Assembly: GCF_019207085.1 (NCBI RefSeq)
Contig: NZ_JAATOM010000005.1
Span: forward strand, 310,001-374,000
DNA from: Variovorax sp. dw_308
GTDB taxonomy: Bacteria; Pseudomonadota; Gammaproteobacteria; Burkholderiales; Burkholderiaceae_C
Length of the DNA: 64,000 bases
Direction of reading: 5' to 3'
In this document: positions 1 through 7,128 of the stretch, piece after piece
Numbering within the stretch: the stretch's first letter is position 1
Layout: each line of letters opens with the position of its first letter
Translations under genes and position numbers: made by a program
The notes under the pieces: model-generated
The model's database searches: none
Seen by the model: only the letters and a program-made list of their open reading frames with translations
Told to the model about the DNA's origin: nothing

Positions 1-1
1 C

Positions 2-1942
2 GACGGCATGCACTTCTTCGGCCTCACCCCCGACGGCAAGCCTTCCGTGTCGAGCACCGAACGCGCCCTCATGTGCATCAACCACGAGGCCATCAACGGC
101 ACCGTGGCCTTCATGCATCCGAACGGCCAGACCAACGCGTCTTCCGGCGCACGCCCCGAGGCCGAAGCCCTCAAGGAAGTGGAGGCGCACGGCGCCTCGG
201 TGGTCGAACTCGCACGCAGCGCAGGCAAGCTGGCCGTCGTCAAGAACACCACCTTCAACCGCCGCGTCACGCCACGCACGCCGATGGTCTTCGGCGGCCC
301 GGCCAAGGGTTCCGCGCTGCTCAAGACCCTCTACTCGCCAGACGGCACCGCCACGCGCGGCATGATCGGCAACTGCGCGAGCGGCTACACGCCTTGGGGC
401 ACCTACCTCACTTGCGAGGAGAACTTCGCCGGCTTCTTCACCCGCTCCGCCACCGACGACGCGGCGCGCAGTGCCAAGGAACTCACCGCCTTCAAGCGCA
501 TCGGCCTGAAGCAGAACGTGACCGGCGGCCAGCGCTGGTCGACCGTGGTACCCGCCGACGCCACCAACACCGAATACCAGCGCTGGAACGCCAGCAAGAC
601 CGGCACATCCGCCGACGGCATCGACGACTTCCGCAACACCCACAACACCTTCGGCTGCGTGGTGGAGATCGATCCCTACGACCCGGCCTCGACACCGGTC
701 AAGCACACCGCGCTGGGCCGCTTCGCGCACGAGGGCGCATGGCCAAGCAACCCGGTCGTCGGCAAGCCGCTGGCCTTCTACATGGGCGACGATTCGCGCA
801 GCGAGTACGTCTACAAGTACGTGTCCAAGGCGACCTGGAACGCCGCCGACGCCAACCCGGCGGACCGCCTCGCCACCGGTGCCAAGTACCTCGACGACGG
901 CACCCTCTACGCCGCCAAGTTCAATGCCGATGGCACCGGAACCTGGCTGCCGCTCGACCTCGGCAACAGCGCCGTGTCGGGCAACGCCGCCTACGCCTTC
1001 GCCGACCTGGCCGACGTGCTGGTCAACGCGCGCCTGGCCGCCGACGCCGCCGGCGCCACCAGGTGCGACCGCCCCGAATGGACCGCCGTGAACCCGCAGA
1101 ACGGCGAGATCTACGTCACCATGACCGAGAACCCCGACCGTGGCAATGTCGGCAGCCTGAGCAGCAACAACGTGCCCAACCCCGACGTGGAACCAGCCTT
1201 CCCGCGCTACTGGCTCGACAACAAGGGCATCACCGCGCAAAACGCGGCCACGCAGGCCAACAAGGGCGACGTCAACGGCCAGGTCATGCGCATCCGCGAG
1301 ACCGGCAACGACGCCTCGGCCACCACGTTCAACTGGGACATCTACCTGTTCGGCAGCCAGGCCAGGGCCGATGCTGGCCTGGACGATGCCAACTACCAGC
1401 AGAACGTGAACCTGTCGGGCCTGTCGGACTTCAACGACCTCTCCAAGCCCGACGGCTGCTGGTTCTCGCGCGCCAGCGGCATCCTCTGGATCGAGACCGA
1501 TGACAACGCCTACTACGACGTCACCAACTGCATGCTGCTGGCCGCCGTGCCGGGCACATACGGCGACGGCGGCAAGCTCGACGTGGTCAACCAGGCCAAC
1601 GGCAAGCCCGGCGCCGCCGGCACTGGCCCGGTGACGGTCTCGACGTATGCCGGCAAGAAGATGAACGACACCATCTTCAAGCGCTTCCTGACCGCGCCGA
1701 AAGGCTCCGAAGTCACGGGCCTTGCCGAGTCACCGGACGGCAAGGCGCTGTTCATCAACATCCAGCACCCCGGCGAGAACACCGCCGCCGCCGACATCGC
1801 CGACGCCAGCAAGTACGAGAGCCACTGGCCCGGCAACGGCGCCGGCATCGCGGCGCCCTACGGCCCCGGCGGCGCGACGGCAAGGCCGCGCTCGGCGACC
1901 GTGATGATCACCAGGGACGACGGCGGCGTGATCGGTCTCTGA
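2..1942 (+). CDS. phoX: PhoX-family alkaline phosphatase (5'-truncated by window edge)
   Basis: Probable secreted or periplasmic alkaline phosphatase of the PhoX/DUF839 family, which releases phosphate from organic phosphomonoesters using iron and calcium. The frame is open from the first complete codon of the window, so the N-terminus and any Tat signal peptide lie upstream; the first ATG at 8 is probably internal. About 645 residues are visible. Family-like blocks include ERALMCINHEAIN near the start, TCEENFAGFF around residue 140 (the Cys is a likely iron ligand by family analogy), GRFAHEGAW, and NPQNGEIYVTMTENP in the middle. The stop codon abuts the convergent mltA stop with no spacer. 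PhoX genes usually respond to phosphate starvation, but the promoter is outside the window. Confidence 0.88.
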   Translation, partial: DGMHFFGLTPDGKPSVSSTERALMCINHEAINGTVAFMHPNGQTNASSGARPEAEALKEVEAHGASVVELARSAGKLAVVKNTTFNRRVTPRTPMVFGGPAKGSALLKTLYSPDGTATRGMIGNCASGYTPWGTYLTCEENFAGFFTRSATDDAARSAKELTAFKRIGLKQNVTGGQRWSTVVPADATNTEYQRWNASKTGTSADGIDDFRNTHNTFGCVVEIDPYDPASTPVKHTALGRFAHEGAWPSNPVVGKPLAFYMGDDSRSEYVYKYVSKATWNAADANPADRLATGAKYLDDGTLYAAKFNADGTGTWLPLDLGNSAVSGNAAYAFADLADVLVNARLAADAAGATRCDRPEWTAVNPQNGEIYVTMTENPDRGNVGSLSSNNVPNPDVEPAFPRYWLDNKGITAQNAATQANKGDVNGQVMRIRETGNDASATTFNWDIYLFGSQARADAGLDDANYQQNVNLSGLSDFNDLSKPDGCWFSRASGILWIETDDNAYYDVTNCMLLAAVPGTYGDGGKLDVVNQANGKPGAAGTGPVTVSTYAGKKMNDTIFKRFLTAPKGSEVTGLAESPDGKALFINIQHPGENTAAADIADASKYESHWPGNGAGIAAPYGPGGATARPRSATVMITRDDGGVIGL

Positions 1943-3091
1943 TCAGGGTGCAGGCGCCTTTGGCCACAACGCCCAGAGGCGCAAGGGCTGGTTCATGCCC
2001 GCGGCCAGCCGGCCCGCCTCCGGCCCGGTGCCGGCGAAGTAGTCGGCGCGCACGGCACCGGTGATGGCCTTGCCGGTGTCCTGCGCCACCACCAGCTTCT
2101 GCAGTTGCGCGGCCGGCCCGCTCGAGGCGAGCCAGACCGGCGTGCCGTAGGGAATGCTGTCGCGATCGACCGCGATCGAGCGCCCGGCCGTGAGCGGCAC
2201 GCCCTGGGCGCCGCGCGGACCGGCCGAAGCCTCCAGCTCGCTCATCTCCTCCTCGCGGAAGAACACGTAGCGCGGGTTGCTCCACAGCAGCTGCGGCACG
2301 CGCTGCGGATTCTGCGCGGCCCAATCCTTGGTGTCGTCCGGCCACTTGCCGGCGCGCACGCCCTGGTTCGTCAGCCACTGCTGGATGCTCTTGTAGGGCT
2401 GGTCGTTGGTGGCGGCGAAGGCCACGCGCACCACGCGCTGCGAGCCGTCGGCCTCGGTGAGGCGCAGGCGGCCGGTGCCCTGGATGTGCAGCATCATCGC
2501 GTCGATCGGGTCGGCCAGCCAGGCGATCTCGCGGCCGCGCAAGGCGGCCTGCGCCTCGGGCAGCGTCTCGATCTGCTGGCGCGTGTACCAGGGCTTGCGG
2601 ATGGCGATATCGCCGGGCGCGCGGTAGAGCGGCACGCTGAACTGCGCACTGGGCCGGCGCGCGGCGTCGTACACGGGCTCGTAGTAGCTGGTGAGCTGGC
2701 CGTCGCTCTGGCCGCTGAGCGACTCGACGCGGTAGGGCTGCAGCCGCTCGGTGATCCATTGCCGCTGCGTGGGTGCGTCGGCAATCGCCAGCCGGCGCAC
2801 GTCCTGGCACAGCGGCGCGATGGCCGCATTAGGCCGGGTGCAGTTCGAGACCAGGGCCACCCAGCCTTCATGCAGCGGGTCGTCGCCGAAGCCGGGCAGG
2901 TCCGTCCAGGCCACCGGCACCCAGCGACTCTTGGGATGGGCCAGCGAGCCGGTGAGCGGCGGCAAGGACGGCGGCGGCGTGACGCTCGGCGTCACGGCGA
3001 CATCGGGCGTGCGCGGGCCGAACGAGCACCCCGCCATCAATGCCACTACCATCGCGGGCCCACCCAATCGCCACAGGAGTCCTTTTTTCAT
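1943..3091 (-). CDS. mltA: Membrane-bound lytic murein transglycosylase A
   Basis: Outer-membrane lipoprotein that cleaves peptidoglycan glycan strands to 1,6-anhydromuropeptides. The 382-residue product starts MKKGLLWRLGG and has a lipobox MAGC with Cys22. The MltA barrel follows, and the C-terminal 3D-type domain contains AQDTGKAITG and RADYFAGTG with conserved aspartates D338 and D350. The frame is open another 95 codons upstream, but only this start gives a lipoprotein signal peptide. The start codon overlaps the start of the divergent 51-residue gene inside a CATG at 3089-3092, so the mltA promoter must lie within or beyond that small gene. The ribosome binding site is weak. Confidence 0.92.
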   Translation of the reverse strand: MKKGLLWRLGGPAMVVALMAGCSFGPRTPDVAVTPSVTPPPSLPPLTGSLAHPKSRWVPVAWTDLPGFGDDPLHEGWVALVSNCTRPNAAIAPLCQDVRRLAIADAPTQRQWITERLQPYRVESLSGQSDGQLTSYYEPVYDAARRPSAQFSVPLYRAPGDIAIRKPWYTRQQIETLPEAQAALRGREIAWLADPIDAMMLHIQGTGRLRLTEADGSQRVVRVAFAATNDQPYKSIQQWLTNQGVRAGKWPDDTKDWAAQNPQRVPQLLWSNPRYVFFREEEMSELEASAGPRGAQGVPLTAGRSIAVDRDSIPYGTPVWLASSGPAAQLQKLVVAQDTGKAITGAVRADYFAGTGPEAGRLAAGMNQPLRLWALWPKAPAP

Positions 3092-3245
3092 GGGCCTGAT
3101 TCTGCTCGAAGCCTTTCTCGCGGGCGCCGTGTTCGTCCTGATCGTCTGGTGGACGATGTTCTCGGGACGCAAGGGCGGCGAGATCGACCATGGCGACGAC
3201 GCGCCCCCTGCGGCCGAGGACGCCAAGGCGTCGAAGCGTGATTGA
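3090..3245 (+). CDS. Small single-span membrane protein (51 aa), unknown function
   Basis: Predicted 51-residue protein with one hydrophobic segment (about residues 3-24, ending VWWTMF) and a short charged, Ala/Asp-rich cytoplasmic-type tail. A good AGGAG ribosome binding site lies at 3075-3079, ten bases before the ATG, and supports translation. Its start codon overlaps the mltA start codon on the other strand. No family is recognised. It could be a small envelope protein expressed divergently with mltA; its real existence rests on the ribosome binding site and the clean membrane segment. Confidence 0.6.
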   Translation: MGLILLEAFLAGAVFVLIVWWTMFSGRKGGEIDHGDDAPPAAEDAKASKRD

Positions 3246-3311
3246 TTTGTTGTAGTAGTCGGTCCTGTCAGCGCGTACTCAAGCACGCTGGATGCTATCG
3301 ACTTGATAGCA
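3246..3311 (-). repeat. Short palindromic intergenic repeat, copy 1
   Basis: Contains the palindrome TGCTATCGACTTGATAGCA at 3293-3311 (7-base arms, 5-base loop). Read on the minus strand it is followed by a second block containing GTACGCGCTGACAGGACC. The same two-block layout recurs at 30041-30097. Elements of this type (GCTAT-N-ATAGC followed by a GC block) are frequent between genes in Comamonadaceae; that link is from memory, not from a search. Confidence 0.5.
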
Positions 3312-3444
3312 CGCAATGGCTTGGCCATGGGCCATTCCGCTGCTTTTTCCATGCCGCCCTGTTTACATGCGGACACAAAAACACCCCGTAGACGTTCCCC
3401 ATAATCGTCGGCTCCTCCTTGCCACTCTCTCCGAAAGGGAAACC

Positions 3445-4101
3445 ATGAAAAAACTCGTTCTCAGCACTTGTGCCCTGGCCGTCCTGCTGACCGGCTGCGC
3501 CGGCATGTCCGACACGCAGAAGACCACAGGCACCGGCGCGGGCATTGGCGCGCTCGCCGGCGCGGCCATCGGCTCCGCCACCGGCGGCAACCGCCAGGCC
3601 ATCGCCGGCGGCGCGGCTCTCGGCGCGGCGGCAGGCGCGCTCGGCGGCTACCTCTGGTCGCAACGGATGGAAAACCAGAAGAAGGAAATGGAACAGGCCA
3701 CCCAGGGCACCGGCATTGCGGTGTCGCAGACCGCCAACAACGAACTCAAGCTCGCCATTCCGAGCGATGCTTCCTTCGACACCGGCCGCGCTGCGATCAA
3801 ACCCAACTTCGCGCGCGTGCTCGACCAGTTCGCCACCGGCCTGCGCAACAACGCCAATGCCGAGGTCAAAATCATCGGCCATACCGACAGCACCGGCACC
3901 GACGCCATCAACAACCCGCTGTCGGTCGAGCGCGCTGCCAGCACGCGCGACTACCTGATCTCGCGCGGCGTGCGTTCCAACGCCTTCAACATCGACGGCC
4001 GCGGATCGCGTGAACCGATTGCAGACAATTCCACGGATGCCGGTCGCGCACAGAACCGCCGCGTCGAGATCTACGTGGGCGAGCGTCCGCCGCAAGGCTG
4101 A
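3445..4101 (+). CDS. OmpA-family lipoprotein with glycine-zipper region
   Basis: Predicted outer-membrane lipoprotein of 218 residues. A signal peptide ends in lipobox LTGC. A glycine-zipper stretch (about residues 33-75, repeated GxxxG) follows, then a coiled linker (MENQKKEMEQ) and a C-terminal OmpA-like peptidoglycan-binding domain with IIGHTDSTG and RAQNRRVEIYV. It resembles YiaD-type proteins that tie the outer membrane to peptidoglycan. The start at 3445 was chosen because it begins the lipoprotein signal and follows a purine-rich AAAGGGAAA. The next gene encodes a shorter paralogue, separated by a hairpin. Confidence 0.88.
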   Translation: MKKLVLSTCALAVLLTGCAGMSDTQKTTGTGAGIGALAGAAIGSATGGNRQAIAGGAALGAAAGALGGYLWSQRMENQKKEMEQATQGTGIAVSQTANNELKLAIPSDASFDTGRAAIKPNFARVLDQFATGLRNNANAEVKIIGHTDSTGTDAINNPLSVERAASTRDYLISRGVRSNAFNIDGRGSREPIADNSTDAGRAQNRRVEIYVGERPPQG

Positions 4102-4109
4102 TAATCGCC

Positions 4110-4141
4110 AGGCGCCGCGGCCTCGACGCCGCGGCGCCTTT
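4110..4141 (+). terminator. Hairpin terminator or attenuator between tandem OmpA lipoprotein genes
   Basis: An 11-base-pair perfect stem (AGGCGCCGCGG at 4110-4120 paired with CCGCGGCGCCT at 4129-4139) with an 8-base loop is followed by only three T residues. It begins nine bases after the upstream stop codon. Likely a terminator or partial attenuator; the short T run makes full termination uncertain. Confidence 0.6.
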
Positions 4142-4169
4142 GCAAATAGTCATCAGGGAGAGCATTCAA

Positions 4170-4730
4170 ATGCAGAAAAAAGTCCTTCTGGGCACGACGC
4201 TCGGCGCGTTGCTGTTCATCGCCGGTTGCACCACACCACCGCCCCCACCCAAGCCGGAACCGGCGCCGGTCGTCCAGACCTACAGCTGGACCACCCAGCT
4301 CGAAGCGCTCAAGAAGGCCCTGGAGGAGTCCACGCGCGGCAGCAGCATCAAGATCGTCAAGACCGCCGACAACCGCCTGCAGGTGACCTTGCCGGCCGAC
4401 ACCTCGTTCGACGTGGGCCGCTCCGTCGTCAAGCTGAAGCTGGCGCCGGTTCTCGACCAGATCGCGGCCGGCCTGCAGAAGAACCCGGCCATCGCCGTGT
4501 ACGTGGTCGGCCATACCGACAGCACCGGCGGCGCCAGCACCAACGAGAAACTCTCCGTCGCGCGCGCCACCTCGGTGCGCGACTACCTGGGCACCCGCGG
4601 GCTCGCCGTCAACCAGATCACCGTCGAAGGCAAGGGTTCGCAAGACCCGATCGCCGAGAACACCAGCGCGGCCGGGCGTGCGCAGAACCGGCGCGTGGAA
4701 ATCTTCGTGGGTGAGCGGACGAAGCACTGA
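4170..4730 (+). CDS. OmpA-family lipoprotein (short paralogue)
   Basis: Predicted 186-residue outer-membrane lipoprotein: signal peptide with lipobox IAGC, a proline-rich spacer (PPPPPKPEPAP), and a C-terminal OmpA-like domain with VVGHTDSTGG and RAQNRRVEIFVGE. It is a diverged tandem copy of the preceding gene but lacks the glycine-zipper segment, so it would be periplasm-facing and lipid-anchored only. A CAGGGAG ribosome binding site precedes the ATG by about ten bases. Probably binds diaminopimelate-type peptidoglycan, as the domain family does. Confidence 0.87.
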   Translation: MQKKVLLGTTLGALLFIAGCTTPPPPPKPEPAPVVQTYSWTTQLEALKKALEESTRGSSIKIVKTADNRLQVTLPADTSFDVGRSVVKLKLAPVLDQIAAGLQKNPAIAVYVVGHTDSTGGASTNEKLSVARATSVRDYLGTRGLAVNQITVEGKGSQDPIAENTSAAGRAQNRRVEIFVGERTKH

Positions 4731-4896
4731 CTCGCAGGCGCAGCAGTACCTCGCTCGATTGCAGACGGCGCTCGCTTGGCGAGCGCCGTTCGTGTGTTCG
4801 AGGGCTGTTCCGCCTCGGCCAATCGCTCCCCGAGCATCAGCGCAGGCTTGATGAACAAGACCTTGCGCAGCGCCGCGTGTTGCCCCAAGGGTGCTT

Positions 4897-5214
4897 TCAT
4901 GCGGCCTGCCCGGTCCGGCTTGTCAGGATGGTCGAGGGATCGAGGCAGAACCGCTTCTGCGATGCAATCAGGAGCGCGCCGCAAGTCGTCTTCATCGATT
5001 CAGTGGCGATCGGGATGCCATGAACGACCGTGCGAGCGGAGCCTTCCGCAATTTGATGCACGCCGAAGCATCGAGGGCACACGACTTTGTGGCCGACGCC
5101 GGAAACAGGGACGCCATCGATCTTGAAATCATCGATGCCTTCGATGACGAAGCCGCCGTGGGTCGTCTTGTCGCCGACCATGATGACCGGCAGGCCTGAA
5201 CCGCCCGAGCTCAA
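4897..5214 (-). CDS. PAAR-domain protein (T6SS spike tip)
   Basis: Predicted 105-residue PAAR-type protein that would cap the VgrG spike and carry the associated effector. It shows PAAR-like repeats: VGDKTTHGG, GHKVVCPRCFGVHQIAEG, and TTCGALLIASQ, with Cys and His residues suited to tip metal binding. The best start is a TTG at 5214, seven bases after GGGAGAG, overlapping the TGA of the upstream gene as TTGA; this predicts translational coupling. An internal ATG 11 codons later is the alternative. It is the last gene of the vgrG-tle3-tla3 operon. Confidence 0.78.
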   Translation of the reverse strand: MSSGGSGLPVIMVGDKTTHGGFVIEGIDDFKIDGVPVSGVGHKVVCPRCFGVHQIAEGSARTVVHGIPIATESMKTTCGALLIASQKRFCLDPSTILTSRTGQAA

Positions 5215-5426
5215 TTGACTCTCCCGCTCGGCGGGGGGCAGATCATGCACACGATGAGCACGATCGGAACGTTGATGAATCCGACGCAGACGGCAATAAA
5301 GCCCGGCAACGTGAATAGCAGCGCAATGCCAGTGTGCGTGGTAACGGTGAGCAGTGCCACGACAAACAACGCGACGCTTCCGACGACATAGCGTTCTGTC
5401 CACTTGCTGGGTGGGTCTTGACTCAT
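5211..5426 (-). CDS. Small two-span membrane protein (71 aa) in the T6SS effector operon
   Basis: Unrecognised 71-residue protein with two hydrophobic segments (about residues 13-35 and 37-62) and short polar ends. It lies between the Tla3-type adaptor (7-base gap) and the PAAR gene (stop overlaps the PAAR start). The operon lacks an obvious lipoprotein immunity gene of the Tli3 type, so this inner-membrane protein is a candidate immunity or accessory factor; that is inference from position only. Confidence 0.65.
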   Translation of the reverse strand: MSQDPPSKWTERYVVGSVALFVVALLTVTTHTGIALLFTLPGFIAVCVGFINVPIVLIVCMICPPPSGRVN

Positions 5427-5433
5427 ATCGATC

Positions 5434-7128
5434 TCAATTCTTGTAGTTGCCCGGATCGATCGCCGGCGTTACGTTGCTGCGGAACACGTTGCCTCCATCG
5501 CTGGACTGCTGCGCCTTGCGCTTGTCTGGCGGGGGAGGCGTGACGAAGACGATGCTGGCTTCGCCGGGGTCGCGCATGTTGATGGCCGCGCTCGCGCCGC
5601 CTTCGAGGTAGCTCCCCATCGTGCCGATGGCCATTTGAACGAACCAGGTCGCGGCGCCCGTGTTGCCGAGGCGCGCATCGGTGTTGATCCAGCGGTCGGG
5701 CTTGGCCGCGTCGATTTCAGGGCCACCCTTGGCGGTCCAGCCGCTGATCAGGCTGGCCAGCTCGATGGTCTGTTCCGGGTTGCCTCCTGTGGCCGTCACA
5801 ACACGTGCGGGCGAGGCTTTGCGCTCTCCCTCCGGCAGCGTTTGCAGGGCTTGCTGCCAGCCGGTGGCGAGTGCTGCTTCTCGCTCGTCACGGCGCGTCA
5901 AGGGTTTGCCTTCCGCATCGGCCATCTTGACGAAGACCGGGCGATGCAGATAGCCCAGGGTGGGCAAGCGATCGAAAGCCGCGAACTGGTACCTGCTCCA
6001 GGGGATCGGGAACCAAGGCGTGGGCTTGAAGTCGCGCGGCAGGCGGGTGGACCATGGGTTGACTTCGTTGACCAGGGCGGACGCGCCCTTTGGGTAGATG
6101 TCGGGGCGCTGGGCGAAGGCTGCGGTTTCCTTGAGCCAATCTGCGACGCTCACGGAGCGCCTCAGCTCGTTGTAGCGCAGGAAGAGGCGACGCCCGAAGC
6201 CGCGGCGATTGATCTCGTCGATGTCGAAGTCGTTTTCATTGATGTCTTCGAAGGCGAAAGGACGCAGCGCGTCGAGTCGCTCTCGGCGCGCGAGAACGAA
6301 CACGGCAGTGGCGTCGGGTCGCTCAAGTACGTAATAGCCGTCGCGGACGAGATCCGGCGTGCCGGGTGCGCGATAAGTGTCTCGCGATCCCATGTCGTCA
6401 TTGGCTGATACAACCACAAAGGGCACTTCAGGGTGCTCATCGAAGAACGCAAAAACCCTTTCCAGCAAACGGTCCGGGCGTTCAGACAACTCCCAAGGCG
6501 CCGTGACGAAAAGCATGCCCCCCATACCGACGGAGCCTGCGCCCGCAACCAATCCCGCCCAAGGTCGAGGATCACCGGAATGATCTGGCGCACCGGCAGA
6601 GAAGGAGGGCACGCCCCAGTAATCGGGTATCCCTTTTGCGCCATTTTCCAGCGCGTCATAGGCCCGCCCACCGGATGTGCCGATTTTGTCGGTGCCGCTC
6701 CAGTCATACTTCCGCGGATCCAGCTCCCGGGTTGTGGCAAATGGATGCCCTTGCTTCAGCACATCCCATAGCGCACCTTGGCGGAATTTGTCGAGAGTCA
6801 CACCCATGCCGATGATTTCGAGAACACAGTCGGATGAGGCCGCCTTGGCAGGCCCGGCAGTGGGTTGCGGAGCGCTCTGCCCTGGCTCCATGTTTGCGAT
6901 AGCCGAAGGGCCCAACCAGCGCCAACCTGCAAATACTGCCAACGCAACCACCGGCACAATCAACCACGCCCACATCTTGTTTGTCATTGCACGCTCCGGA
7001 TACGGAAAAAGTTCTGGTTGAAGTAGCCAGATGCCACCGAGTGCCCACAGCGGAAACACAATTGCTAAGGCCAATAGGGTCGCCAGCGCCGGGCGCCAGT
7101 GTTTCGATTCAACTAGAGCTGACTTCAT
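5434..7128 (-). CDS. tla3: Type VI lipase adaptor, Tla3-type (DUF2875)
   Basis: 564-residue protein of the DUF2875 family. In Pseudomonas aeruginosa the family member Tla3 loads the lipase Tle3 onto a VgrG. Two N-terminal membrane segments (about residues 12-35 and 50-70) are followed by a large soluble region with CVLEIIGMGVTLDKFRQG, WAGLVAGAGSVGMGG and VVSANDDMGSRDTYRAPG. The start codon overlaps the tle3 stop (ATGA), so the two are translationally coupled. Context supports a chaperone or adaptor role rather than toxin activity. Confidence in the family is good; the adaptor role is by homology. Confidence 0.82.
   Translation of the reverse strand: MKSALVESKHWRPALATLLALAIVFPLWALGGIWLLQPELFPYPERAMTNKMWAWLIVPVVALAVFAGWRWLGPSAIANMEPGQSAPQPTAGPAKAASSDCVLEIIGMGVTLDKFRQGALWDVLKQGHPFATTRELDPRKYDWSGTDKIGTSGGRAYDALENGAKGIPDYWGVPSFSAGAPDHSGDPRPWAGLVAGAGSVGMGGMLFVTAPWELSERPDRLLERVFAFFDEHPEVPFVVVSANDDMGSRDTYRAPGTPDLVRDGYYVLERPDATAVFVLARRERLDALRPFAFEDINENDFDIDEINRRGFGRRLFLRYNELRRSVSVADWLKETAAFAQRPDIYPKGASALVNEVNPWSTRLPRDFKPTPWFPIPWSRYQFAAFDRLPTLGYLHRPVFVKMADAEGKPLTRRDEREAALATGWQQALQTLPEGERKASPARVVTATGGNPEQTIELASLISGWTAKGGPEIDAAKPDRWINTDARLGNTGAATWFVQMAIGTMGSYLEGGASAAINMRDPGEASIVFVTPPPPDKRKAQQSSDGGNVFRSNVTPAIDPGNYKN

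Noticed and set aside
4776..5126. Plus-strand open frame opposite the PAAR gene
   Set aside because: The minus-strand PAAR motifs, ribosome binding site and operon overlap explain the region.
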